This document shows, one piece after another, positions 8,458-16,318 of a DNA stretch of 39,395 bases. Within the stretch, counting starts at the first letter, position 1; every line of letters starts with the position of its first letter. The stretch is from contig JAJRWS010000431.1 in the NCBI GenBank assembly GCA_024276705.1, positions 1-39,395 on the forward strand, read 5' to 3'. Source of the DNA: Planctomycetota bacterium (GTDB lineage: Bacteria; Planctomycetota; Planctomycetia; Pirellulales; Lacipirellulaceae). Both the position numbers and the translations under genes were made by a program. The notes below the pieces were generated by a model that was given only the letters and a program-made list of their open reading frames with translations, ran no database searches and was not told where the DNA came from.

Positions 8458-9402
8458 ATGCATACTTTGCTAAAGATGGCGAGAAAAGCCTATGTGGGAC
8501 GCGGTCAGCCTTCGGCTCGGCTGCCACTGACCTGCCAGGGGCAGCAGGCGAGCGACTTGATTCGCACGCGGATCCTGGCCGAGGACCCATGCCTGGTCTG
8601 CCGCTTCGGCACATCAGAATTGAATGCCACCTTGCGCTATTTCGAAAAGAGCCAGCCGGGCGGGCGATGGGTCAAAATGGCTCAGTATGTACGAGGAGAT
8701 ATTGGACCCTATTGGTGGGATGCAAAGACCTACCGGTCGATGAGTCGTAACGCCGGGTTCTTTCCGGCCAATGATCGTACGTTGGCACGATACAGTCAGC
8801 AGTTGCTTGCCGACGTGCAGCAGGTGGATGTCCTGGGGTCCTGGTTGCCTCAGGAAGTACGGTTGAAGCACTTGCTTGCGCATGCCGACCTGGTGCCACT
8901 GGGCGACCTGAATCCCTTTGCCCACGAGCAACCGTGGTCGGAGGCACTGACGGGTAAAAAAGTGTTGGTGGTCCACCCGTTCTCAGAGAGTATCGAGAAG
9001 CAGTACGCGAGACACGAATTATTATTCGCGGACCCTCGAGTATTGCCACCCTTTACCCTGAAAACATTGAAAGCCGTGCAGTCGATTGCTCACACTGAGG
9101 TTGGATTCAAGGATTGGTTTGAAGCGCTGGACTGGATGTGTGGTGAAATCGAGGCGATCGATTTCGACGTGGCCCTGATTGGCGCTGGTGCGTATGGCTT
9201 GCCATTGGCGGCTTTCGTGAAACGGATGGGGAAAAAGTCCGTGCATCTTGGGGGCGCAACTCAAATATTATTCGGTATTCGGGGTAAACGCTGGGATGAC
9301 ATTCCGTCCATCTCCCGACTCTACAACGAGCATTGGACTCGCCCCCTGCCCAGCGAAATCCCGAACAATGCCAGCCAGGTCGAAGCCGGCTGCTATTGGT
9401 GA
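8458..9402 (+). CDS. Unassigned protein, possibly GT-D-fold glycosyltransferase-like
   Basis: 314 residues. I do not recognise it firmly. Seen: CRFGTSELNATLRYF (about 47-61), a segment reminiscent of the RFGDGE-type motif of GT-D (DUF1792) glycosyltransferases; KVLVVHPFSESIEKQY (about 168-183); ALIGAGAYGLPLAAFVKRMG (about 239-258); and HLGGATQILFGIRGKRWD (about 262-279). The last two look like a nucleotide-binding alpha/beta half with a conserved loop. There is no signal peptide or membrane segment, so it is probably cytoplasmic. The start at 8458 has a weak Shine-Dalgarno; M7 (8476) is the alternative. It lies 89 bases after the PpiD-like gene, with a small hairpin near 8418-8431 between them, and converges on glgB with a 4-base gap. 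Confidence 0.7.
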   Translation: MHTLLKMARKAYVGRGQPSARLPLTCQGQQASDLIRTRILAEDPCLVCRFGTSELNATLRYFEKSQPGGRWVKMAQYVRGDIGPYWWDAKTYRSMSRNAGFFPANDRTLARYSQQLLADVQQVDVLGSWLPQEVRLKHLLAHADLVPLGDLNPFAHEQPWSEALTGKKVLVVHPFSESIEKQYARHELLFADPRVLPPFTLKTLKAVQSIAHTEVGFKDWFEALDWMCGEIEAIDFDVALIGAGAYGLPLAAFVKRMGKKSVHLGGATQILFGIRGKRWDDIPSISRLYNEHWTRPLPSEIPNNASQVEAGCYW

Positions 9403-9406
9403 CTCG

Positions 9407-11677
9407 CTAGTCGTTGCGTCGTGGCTTAAAGACCACCGTCGACAGGGGTGGCAAGGTCATCTGCAGCGAGTAAGGCCGGCCGTGGCTTTCGTGATGGTCC
9501 GCCTGGAGACCCGACGCGTTGCCGATGTTGGATCCTCCATAATAGGACGAGTCGGTGTTGAGTAATTCATCATACCAGCCACCTGCCGGTACGCCGAGAC
9601 GGTATCCTGTCCGTGGGACGGGGGTGAAATTACTGACGACCACCAGGAAATCGTTCGGGTCAAGGCCCCGGCGAAGGAAAGCCAGGATCGAGTCGCTGTA
9701 GTTATGGCAATCGATCCATTCGAATCCAGCTGCGTCAAAATCGACCTGATGCATGGCCGGTTCACTTCGATAGAAGTGGTTCAAGTCGGCAACTAGTTTT
9801 TTGACTCCCTGATGCGTATCCCATTGGAGTAAATCCCATTGCAACTGATCGTCGCAGTTCCATTCATCCCATTGGGCGATGTCGTTGCCCATGAAGAGGA
9901 CTTTCTTGCCCGGATGTGTCCACATGTACCCGTACAGAAGGCGTAAATTGGCAAATTTCTGCCACAGGTCGCCTGGCATCTGGTCCAAGAGCGAGCCTTT
10001 TCCATGCACCACTTCGTCGTGCGAGAATGGCAGAACGAAATTCTCAGTGAAGGCATAGATCAAGGAAAAGGTCAGCTCGTCGTGATGGTACTGGCGGTGG
10101 ATTGGCTCGTGCTTCATGTAGCGGAGCGTATCGTTCATCCACCCCATGTTCCATTTCAGGCTGAATCCCAATCCGCCCACGTAGGTCGGCTGAGACACTC
10201 CGCCCCAAGCGGTCGATTCCTCGGCAATCGTCAAGATGCCTTGATGCTGCAAGTGGACTTGCTCATTGAACTCCTTGATGAAGGATATGGCTTCTAGATT
10301 TTCCCGGCCACCATACTGATTGGGAACCCAGTCTCCCTCTTCGCGGCTGTAGTCGAGATAGAGCATGGAGGCAACCGCATCGACCCGCAGGCCGTCGATA
10401 TGGTACTTGTCCAGCCAGAAAAGGGCATTGGACACGAGGAAATTGCGGACTTCGTTGCGGCCATAATTGAATATTTTGGTGCCCCAGTCAGGATGTTCCC
10501 CCTGCCGTGGGTCGGCATGCTCGTACAGTGCCGTGCCGTCGAAACAGCCAAGCCCATGCGCATCTTTCGGGAAATGGGCGGGCACCCAGTCGATGATGAC
10601 GCCAATGCCATTCTGGTGGCAATAGTCCACGAAGTACATGAAATCTTCAGGCGATCCGTAGCGACTGGTGGCCGCGAAGTAACCAACCGTTTGATAGCCC
10701 CAGCTGCCGGTGAACGGGTGTTCGCTCACGGGCATCAGTTCCAAATGGGTGTAGCCCATCTCCTGGCAGTAGGCAACCAATCGGTGCGCCAACTCTCGGT
10801 AATTCAGCCACTGGCCGCTTTCAGATTGGCCCTTTTCAGGTTGGCCCTTTTCAGATTGGCCTTTTTCGGGATCGGGGGCTTGCCAGCTTCCCAGATGGAC
10901 TTCGTAAGCGGAGATCGGTTGGTCCAAACCATTGTGACGTTGACGAGATTCGATCCAAGCGGAATCTTCCCACTGGTATTGGTCCAAATCGGTGACGATA
11001 TTGGCCGTCCGTGGCGGCACCTCCGCGGCAAATCCATACGGATCGCATTTTTCGATGGTTTGGCCGCCTGGTAATTTGATCGAATATTTATAAAGCGTAC
11101 CCAGCGGCAATCCAGGGCAGAAAAGTTCCCACACACCTCCAGGATTGTGCTTCCGCATGGCGTGCGTGCGGCGGTCCCAGCCATTGAAATCACCGACAAT
11201 GGCGACACTTTCCGCGTTGGGAGCCCAGACGGCAAAATTCACGCCCTGCACGCTGTTCGCCTCGCGTGGATGCGCACCAAGCTTCTGATAGCTGTTCCAA
11301 TGACGTCCTTCTCCCAACAAGTGAAGGTCGTAGTCGGTTAGCATGGGCTGAAAAGCATACGGATCGTGCATGGTTCGTAATTCGCCGGATTCATTCTCTG
11401 CCCGAAACTGGTAGGCGTGTGGTTGCTGGTTGCACTCGGGTTCCGTGGGGCAGATTGCTTCAAACAAGCCTGCCGGATGAATGCGTCGCATCGACCGGGA
11501 GATACCATGCTGGGAATCGACAAGCCATACCTGCTTCGACTCCGGCAGGTAGGCTCGCACCGCTAATGCCTGGCGGCCATCCTCTTCGATGGGGTGAGGC
11601 CCTAGCAGATCAAAAGGGTTATTGTGGTATCCATGGATGATGGGACCAATCGCGTTGACGTCAACTTGGGAACGCAA
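9407..11677 (-). CDS. glgB: 1,4-alpha-glucan (glycogen) branching enzyme
   Basis: 756 residues from a TTG start at 11677, chosen because AAGGAAG lies 6 bases upstream (11684-11690). The longer frame opens at another TTG (11704) without a ribosome site. The enzyme makes alpha-1,6 branches in glycogen. Seen: tandem N-terminal beta-sandwich (N1 and CBM48) regions, with [21 protein letters not shown] about 145-165; GH13 barrel with [17 protein letters not shown]; nucleophile Asp in DGLRVDAV (about 433); acid/base Glu in IAEEST (about 486); and [12 protein letters not shown] with the stabiliser Asp. Just before the barrel is a low-complexity [10 protein letters not shown] tandem insert. No other glycogen gene is adjacent in the window. 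Length is usual for the family. Confidence 0.96.
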   Translation of the reverse strand: MRSQVDVNAIGPIIHGYHNNPFDLLGPHPIEEDGRQALAVRAYLPESKQVWLVDSQHGISRSMRRIHPAGLFEAICPTEPECNQQPHAYQFRAENESGELRTMHDPYAFQPMLTDYDLHLLGEGRHWNSYQKLGAHPREANSVQGVNFAVWAPNAESVAIVGDFNGWDRRTHAMRKHNPGGVWELFCPGLPLGTLYKYSIKLPGGQTIEKCDPYGFAAEVPPRTANIVTDLDQYQWEDSAWIESRQRHNGLDQPISAYEVHLGSWQAPDPEKGQSEKGQPEKGQSESGQWLNYRELAHRLVAYCQEMGYTHLELMPVSEHPFTGSWGYQTVGYFAATSRYGSPEDFMYFVDYCHQNGIGVIIDWVPAHFPKDAHGLGCFDGTALYEHADPRQGEHPDWGTKIFNYGRNEVRNFLVSNALFWLDKYHIDGLRVDAVASMLYLDYSREEGDWVPNQYGGRENLEAISFIKEFNEQVHLQHQGILTIAEESTAWGGVSQPTYVGGLGFSLKWNMGWMNDTLRYMKHEPIHRQYHHDELTFSLIYAFTENFVLPFSHDEVVHGKGSLLDQMPGDLWQKFANLRLLYGYMWTHPGKKVLFMGNDIAQWDEWNCDDQLQWDLLQWDTHQGVKKLVADLNHFYRSEPAMHQVDFDAAGFEWIDCHNYSDSILAFLRRGLDPNDFLVVVSNFTPVPRTGYRLGVPAGGWYDELLNTDSSYYGGSNIGNASGLQADHHESHGRPYSLQMTLPPLSTVVFKPRRND
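10822..10866 (-). repeat. In-frame 15-bp tandem repeat in glgB
   Basis: Three near-identical 15-bp units (10822-10836, 10837-10851, 10852-10866) plus a decayed fourth encode [10 protein letters not shown] and EKGQS. They lie in the linker between the CBM48 region and the catalytic barrel. The first and third units differ at a single position, so the expansion is young. Confidence 0.92.
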
Positions 11678-11797
11678 TGTTTTCTTCCTTCTCAGTTGTA
11701 CCAAGAGAATGGTTGGTAGTAAAACGACTTCGCCGTCGAGTGCTGGTTAATGCCTGGTGCGTAGTGGTTTTCCAATTCCTGGCGGACGATGGGTGGT

Positions 11798-12601
11798 TTA
11801 AGCCAAAGGTTGTAAGCGACGTTCCGACAGCCATGCGGCGAGGGACCATTTCAGGCGGGCCATGACACGCTGGACTTGCCGGCTGAGATGACCGGGACGG
11901 ACCGGTGGATTTCGATTGGGAGTTTTCTGAGTGGAACCAGAGCGTTTGGACCGTGTTGGAGTGTCGACACGGGCAGGTTTGCCTTGACGAGACCGGTGGC
12001 TGGGATCCGAGCGTCTTCGCGGTTCCTGGCGATTCGATTTTCGAAGATCTTTTCCGGAGCGACTCTCAGCCGGAGACCGTCGAGTCTGCTCGGTAAAGCG
12101 CCCCGTTTCGAGAGACGGTTTAGCTGGAGCCGATCTTGCCGAGGGTGGATTGTCGGGCCGACCGCCGGAGTGCTTGGGTAAAGGCCGAGTGTTCTGATCC
12201 GATTCCGAAGCAAACTGCCAGGCCCGGCACTCGACCTGATGGAACTGCAATGCCCGGTCGACACGTCGCCACAGATCGTGGTCTCGTACGGGCACGATTT
12301 TGCCAAACCGTTCCCATTGCCAGCTATTCATGCGCCATTCGTTCATGCCGTACTTCAGGCCACGGCTGACATAGCGGCTTTTGGTGATGAGGGTGACTCG
12401 CGTGGGCCCATCGAGTGCTTCAAGGCCCCGAACCACGGCTAACAACTCCAGGCGTTCTGCTCCCGCATGGGGCTCCACATCGGTTGCCGCCAGACGCTGC
12501 TGAGAGTCGACGCTTTCCAGGACAAAGCGCCAGGCATTGCTCGGTTGGGCTGCATGGCAGGCTTCGGAAAATAACAGGTAGTGGGGACTTGAGATTGACA
12601 T
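11798..12601 (-). CDS. RNase H-fold protein with degenerate catalytic residues
   Basis: 267 residues. The first ~125 residues follow RNase HI in order: LLFSEAC (9-15) where the enzyme has FTDGSC, ERLELLAVVRGLEAL (about 49-63) where it has RMELMAA, TLITKSRYVSRGL (about 70-82) where it has STDSQYV, then a WQWERF...VPVRDHDLWRRVD segment and FHQVECRAW. Only the Glu of the ELL motif (about 52) is kept. The first Asp is Glu 13, the Asp of TDS is Lys 74, and the C-terminal VKGH...D part is absent. So RNase H cleavage is unlikely and a binding or regulatory role is more probable (inference). Residues 125-240 are low-complexity, basic and Pro/Ser-rich. ATG at 12601 has no clear Shine-Dalgarno. glgB starts 120 bases downstream. 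Confidence 0.72.
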   Translation of the reverse strand: MSISSPHYLLFSEACHAAQPSNAWRFVLESVDSQQRLAATDVEPHAGAERLELLAVVRGLEALDGPTRVTLITKSRYVSRGLKYGMNEWRMNSWQWERFGKIVPVRDHDLWRRVDRALQFHQVECRAWQFASESDQNTRPLPKHSGGRPDNPPSARSAPAKPSLETGRFTEQTRRSPAESRSGKDLRKSNRQEPRRRSDPSHRSRQGKPARVDTPTRSKRSGSTQKTPNRNPPVRPGHLSRQVQRVMARLKWSLAAWLSERRLQPLA

Positions 12602-12909
12602 CGCTGGTGAGGGAACTGTTTTGGCTCGGGCATGCGCGTGCCCGCCAAAATTGCGAATGCCAAGCGAACGACTCCTTCGCGCTCGGTGCTGGTGTCAAGT
12701 CTGCGACACATATCCTCATGTGCCTGGGAGGAGCACAATCTCTCCCCAATACAGACTTCGGCATACCTTGTGTATCTTCTCCACTTTATCCAGGTGAAAA
12801 AGTCTGTCTGCAAAGTCTGCGACCTTCTGTCGTGCAGGAGCCTCACTCACTCTCTGGAGATTCGCACCTCGTATTTCGTATGCTTTCACATAAAAGTGGC
12901 GCTGCCCAG
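12602..12909. other. Intergenic region between the RNase H-like and HD-domain genes
   Basis: 308 bases. Both flanking genes are leftward, so it holds the promoter of the RNase H-like gene. A hairpin with a 6-bp stem lies at 12627-12644. No gene or RNA gene was recognised. Confidence 0.4.
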
Positions 12910-14238
12910 TTACTCGGTTCGTTCGATCGCTTCGCTGATCAGTTCCGGCAGGCGGGGCAAGTCACGCATTGCGGTTGCGAGTCGTGGATGTACAAAGAGT
13001 CGCACCCGTTTGACGTAGTCGTCAAACTGTTCCCTGGCAAGTGTCTTGACAACAGGAGAAATATCGCCCAGAGGACGATAATATTGTTCCTTGGAGAAGT
13101 AGATCTCAATTTGGAACTCGACCTCCAACGACGCAGGTGGAGCATCCAGCAATATTTCGTGAGGGGCAACGACCCGCGATAAGGCCGTGCTGGCCAGGGC
13201 GGCAAATTGTTCCGCGCAACGAACCAACCACGAGTAAGGACGCCGGGCCAGTCCGTGGTATAGATTCGGTTCCTGGAACAGGCTGTACTGTACGACTCGT
13301 TTGTAGAGCCTTCGGGTGGGGCCAAACAATCCGCTCAGCAACTCTTCGGCCGGGCTGTCCCGAGCAGCGGCAGTGAGCGAGTCGATCCATGGCGATTCCG
13401 TCATGCGAAACAGTGGATCCAAGTCCAGCATTCCGTGCAGCAGATAAAATGCCCGCTGCAGCATGGCCGTGGCCGATCGGACCGCATGGTGCCAGTAGAC
13501 TTCGCTGAACATGACATAGCGGGCAAACACCATCATCTCCGCAGCCGTCTTGCCTTTGTCAGAAATTGCCAATCCATCGCCCATTTTGTTCAAACAGAGG
13601 CTTTGGATCAATCGATGTCGATCGAAATTCCGGCCATACGGTACGCCCGCATGCAGGCTGTCGCGCATCAAATAATCCATTTTATCCACGTCGATGGGAC
13701 CGGATAGCATGCTGCGAAAGATGCGATCCCGCCGAGCTTGCGGTTTTCCAGAGAGCATTTCCAATACATCACGAGGTGGAATGCCCCAGTCATCGCGTAA
13801 GGTGTCCGCGATTTCTCCTTCCAGTAAGAAGCTATTCGCGAATAGTTCGTGTCCAGGGACTTGCGGCAAGGAGATATCTTCAATGGGATGACAGAAGGGC
13901 CAGTGCCCGAGGTCATGCAGGAGGGCGGAAACGAGAAATCGTTCGATGTCGTCTGGTTCCACGGCCGCGGCAAAACGGGGCTCATCCGCCAGGCGATCTA
14001 CGTACAGCAAGGCGTTGCGGTAGACTCCCAGAGAATGTTCCAGGCGGGTGTGATTGGCGGCCGGATAGACCAGACTTACAAGTCCCAGTTGGCGAATGTG
14101 GGCCAGACGGTGAAATTCGGAGGTGTCGATCAGCTGTCGAACACGCCCCGTGATGGGGACATCGATTTCCGGAGGGATGCGGATCACACCACGGCTGGAC
14201 CGTAAAGCGGCAATTTCGGGAATATCACGCAAGGTCAT
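12910..14238 (-). CDS. HD-domain phosphohydrolase (dNTPase/SAMHD1-like, COG1078 type)
   Basis: 442 residues from the ATG at 14238 (MTLRDIPEI), 5 bases after the stop of the upstream gene. A 25-codon longer frame would overlap that gene and has no family-like sequence. Seen: HD signature spread as TRLEHSLGVYRNA (His about 68), ALLHDLGHWPFCHPIED (His-Asp about 108-109) and GPIDVDKMDYLMRDS (about 180-194), which is the metal-binding H...HD...D set of metal-dependent phosphohydrolases. The DYLxRD pattern is typical of the dNTP triphosphohydrolase-like branch that includes SAMHD1. The natural substrate cannot be read from sequence. It is the last gene of a three-gene leftward operon with the zinc-ribbon membrane protein and the ACT protein. 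Confidence 0.88.
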   Translation of the reverse strand: MTLRDIPEIAALRSSRGVIRIPPEIDVPITGRVRQLIDTSEFHRLAHIRQLGLVSLVYPAANHTRLEHSLGVYRNALLYVDRLADEPRFAAAVEPDDIERFLVSALLHDLGHWPFCHPIEDISLPQVPGHELFANSFLLEGEIADTLRDDWGIPPRDVLEMLSGKPQARRDRIFRSMLSGPIDVDKMDYLMRDSLHAGVPYGRNFDRHRLIQSLCLNKMGDGLAISDKGKTAAEMMVFARYVMFSEVYWHHAVRSATAMLQRAFYLLHGMLDLDPLFRMTESPWIDSLTAAARDSPAEELLSGLFGPTRRLYKRVVQYSLFQEPNLYHGLARRPYSWLVRCAEQFAALASTALSRVVAPHEILLDAPPASLEVEFQIEIYFSKEQYYRPLGDISPVVKTLAREQFDDYVKRVRLFVHPRLATAMRDLPRLPELISEAIERTE

Positions 14239-14243
14239 TTGGG

Positions 14244-14945
14244 CTACATTCCCGGCATCAACGGCAAACCCATGATCAGACGCAGCCCGATCGTGACCAC
14301 CAGGTAGAGGCAATAGTGGAAAAAACCGGTCATGTATTCAAGATCAAAGCAGACCAGGGCGGCGCCGCCGCCAACGAGTGCGATACAAGCCCCCAGACCG
14401 CCGACTTGGATCATTTCCAATTGCCTTTCGGCCAGGGCCTCGCTGCCGAATAGCTGGCCGGCCACGAAAACATAGACGCCCCACAGGAGTGCATAAACAA
14501 GCCCGCAGGCTATCGAACGCAGGACCAGATTCATTCCTTGGAAGGCGGCATACTCGTCATCTCGTAAAAAAGTGTAGCCCGCATAGGCGAGTGGCGGACC
14601 CAGTAGAATGGCGCCCCCGGCCAGTACCCAATCGAGACTCTGGCCCAGGTCGCTCCGCCCGACCAGCCAGGCAATCGCCACGCAGAGGACCACCAGGCCG
14701 GATATGACCAGCATGACATTCAATTGGAATTTTGTTTCCTTGCGCGCAATCGGCTTCAACACCGATCGGCCTTGTGAATCGACAGCCCCTGCTTCCAGCT
14801 CGGGGGCATGGATGACCACTTCGTCCTTGGCATCGGGGACCACGATGGCTCCTTTGCACTTCGGGCATGCTCCGGTCTTGCCGGCATGCTGATCGCCCAC
14901 CTGAAAACGCGTGTGGCAACTGGGGCAGGTAACACGGATTGGCAT
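14244..14945 (-). CDS. Zinc-ribbon membrane protein
   Basis: 233 residues; not assigned to a named function. Seen: an N-terminal zinc ribbon with two knuckles, CPSC (about 7-10) and CPKC (about 27-30), in an MJ0042-like setting (TRFQVGDQHAGKTGACPKC). Then a ~40-residue linker and about five hydrophobic segments, roughly residues 77-95, 105-122, 140-162, 178-200 and 205-227. The N-terminus should be cytoplasmic. The architecture of zinc ribbon plus membrane domain is common in planctomycetes. It starts 4 bases after the stop of the ACT-domain gene, with no Shine-Dalgarno of its own, so translational coupling is likely. Confidence 0.85.
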   Translation of the reverse strand: MPIRVTCPSCHTRFQVGDQHAGKTGACPKCKGAIVVPDAKDEVVIHAPELEAGAVDSQGRSVLKPIARKETKFQLNVMLVISGLVVLCVAIAWLVGRSDLGQSLDWVLAGGAILLGPPLAYAGYTFLRDDEYAAFQGMNLVLRSIACGLVYALLWGVYVFVAGQLFGSEALAERQLEMIQVGGLGACIALVGGGAALVCFDLEYMTGFFHYCLYLVVTIGLRLIMGLPLMPGM

Positions 14946-14949
14946 TGAA

Positions 14950-15441
14950 TTACTCGTAGTTCTTCAGGTCGTCTTCATTGATGGCAGTGAAACCTTTTGC
15001 CGCCAAGGTCTCGATGGCCATTTCGATGTTGTCGACCATCAGAGCCACGGCGGGCTGGCCTCGAGGTCGGGCCAGAAGTGGGTAGACTTGGGTGATGTTG
15101 ACTTCCGCCTGTAGCAAGGCAGTGCATACTTGCAACATCGGTTGAGGGGTGGGAGGCAACTCGACGCCAATCAGGTCCGATTCCACGATGGCCAGTCCCG
15201 CTCGCTCCAGCACCTCTCGGCCCTGTTCGGGGTCACTCAACAAGAAACGGACCAACGCGCATTCGGTCGAATCGGAAATGGTCAGAGCGACAATACGCAC
15301 ATGGCTTCCTTCGAATCGGCGCACTACTTCCAGCAACTGGCCTACACGATTTTCCAGGAACACGGTGAATTGGCGGATTGACGGATACTCACGACCACGA
15401 AGCGTGGCGAAATCGATGGAACCGCCTGCATCGCTACTCAT
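14950..15441 (-). CDS. Tandem ACT-domain protein
   Basis: 163 residues. Seen: two ACT-like modules, the first around IRQFTVFLENRVGQLLEVVR (about 22-41) and VRIVALTISDSTECALVRFL, the second around QVCTALLQAEVNITQVYPLL (about 104-123) and VALMVDNIEMAIETLAAKGF. ACT modules bind small ligands, often amino acids. Free-standing tandem ACT proteins are known as regulators, but the ligand here is unknown. A GAGGAAA Shine-Dalgarno lies 4 bases before the ATG, and a good candidate promoter lies at 15524-15552. It is the first gene of the operon that continues with the zinc-ribbon membrane protein and the HD phosphohydrolase. Confidence 0.87.
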   Translation of the reverse strand: MSSDAGGSIDFATLRGREYPSIRQFTVFLENRVGQLLEVVRRFEGSHVRIVALTISDSTECALVRFLLSDPEQGREVLERAGLAIVESDLIGVELPPTPQPMLQVCTALLQAEVNITQVYPLLARPRGQPAVALMVDNIEMAIETLAAKGFTAINEDDLKNYE

Positions 15442-15523
15442 AAGATTTCCTCGGGATTACTTCTATGCGAGAATTCGGCTTCCACGTTGTCCAGCCTGAC
15501 GGGGGCAGTTTCACCACGTGGCT

Positions 15524-15552
15524 ACTATAGGCCTCAAGCCGGCTTTTTGCAA
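15524..15552 (-). promoter_or_regulatory. Candidate sigma-70-type promoter for the ACT-domain operon
   Basis: Read on the minus strand: -35 TTGCAA (15547-15552), a 17-base spacer, -10 TATAGT (15524-15529). The predicted leader to the ATG at 15441 is about 75 bases. The 123-bp repeat copy at 15572-15694 lies upstream of this promoter, not in the leader. Seen by eye only. Confidence 0.45.
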
Positions 15553-15571
15553 CGTTGGCCAGATACACCTT

Positions 15572-15694
15572 CAGTCGTTCCAAGAATGGCCGATGAAGCC
15601 GACCCGAGCAATGTGCTATCTGCGAAAAACGCCGGTTTCCGGGCGGCTTATCGCCCTGCTTCACGTGGGGTTAAGCGGCAATTTGGAAGTACTG
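15572..15694. repeat. 123-bp interspersed element, copy A
   Basis: About 85% identical over its full 123 bp to copy B (32340-32462), and related to copy C near 32600. It has imperfect 12-bp terminal inverted repeats (CAGTCGTTCCAA against CAGTACTTCCAA). Internally 15591-15605 can pair with 15641-15653 (13 bp, two bulges). No reading frame is conserved. It is in the gap 15442-15891, which also holds the ACT operon promoter on one side and about 200 bases of unassigned sequence before the thioesterase gene on the other. A MITE-like element or structured RNA are the main options. Confidence 0.85.
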
Positions 15695-15891
15695 ACCTTG
15701 TAATATGGTTCGCATGGGATACCCTATCGGACCCCGCGTCCGAGCCGCATGGAATGATCGAGGCCTAGAGGGGGAGGGGCGACCTTTCACGGCAAATGGT
15801 CGCTATTACCCGTGTTTCACGGTTAGGATTCTGTTTCATTAAAACCCGGGAAGTCATTTTTGAGCTGTCCCTAAGTCTTCCGAGCACAACG

Positions 15892-16281
15892 ATGCAGCAC
15901 GAAATCGACATCGAGGTTCGCTATTATGAAACCGATGGGCAAGGCATGGTTCATCACGCAAACTACTTTCAGTATTTTGAGCTGGCCCGAGTCAAAATGC
16001 TCAAGGAGAAGGGCCACGACTATGCGGAGTTGGAGCGGCAGGGGATTTTCCTGGTAGTCCATAACATCGGTTGCCGCTATCTGAAGCCAGCCAAGTTTGG
16101 CGACACGCTGCGTATCCTCACGACCGTGACTCGAGCCACCGCGGCACGTATCGATCATGCTTACCAGGTATTGCGCAAAAACGATGGCCTGGAACTGGCG
16201 GCAGGGCAGAGTACGATTGCCTGTGTCGACCGGGAAGGCACCATTCGCAGGATGCCTGATTTTTTGGTGGATGTGCATTAG
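15892..16281 (+). CDS. YbgC/FadM-type acyl-CoA thioesterase (hotdog fold)
   Basis: 129 residues from the ATG at 15892. The in-frame extension upstream to 15796 has no family-like sequence. Seen: YYETDGQGMVHHANYFQYFE (about 11-30), the conserved hotdog motif in which the Asp of the ETDGQG stretch is the catalytic residue of 4-hydroxybenzoyl-CoA-type thioesterases, then RYLKPAKFGDTLRI (about 63-76). Length fits the YbgC group (about 130-135). These enzymes hydrolyse acyl-CoA thioesters in the cytoplasm. E. coli YbgC sits in the Tol-Pal operon, but no tol-pal gene is present here, so the physiological substrate is open. It converges on the propeller-phosphatase gene. Confidence 0.88.
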   Translation: MQHEIDIEVRYYETDGQGMVHHANYFQYFELARVKMLKEKGHDYAELERQGIFLVVHNIGCRYLKPAKFGDTLRILTTVTRATAARIDHAYQVLRKNDGLELAAGQSTIACVDREGTIRRMPDFLVDVH

Positions 16282-16318
16282 CCTTTTGGGGCTGCCGTGA
16301 TCCCTGGGGCTGTCGAGA

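Noticed and set aside
12415-13182. 255-codon plus-strand frame
   Set aside because: It crosses the antisense of two real genes and the gap between them, with no recognisable motif.
15572-15694. Hammerhead-like reading of the 123-bp element (CGATAAG ... GGAAAC)
   Set aside because: The conserved CUGAUGA and CGAAA cores are not matched and stem order is wrong.
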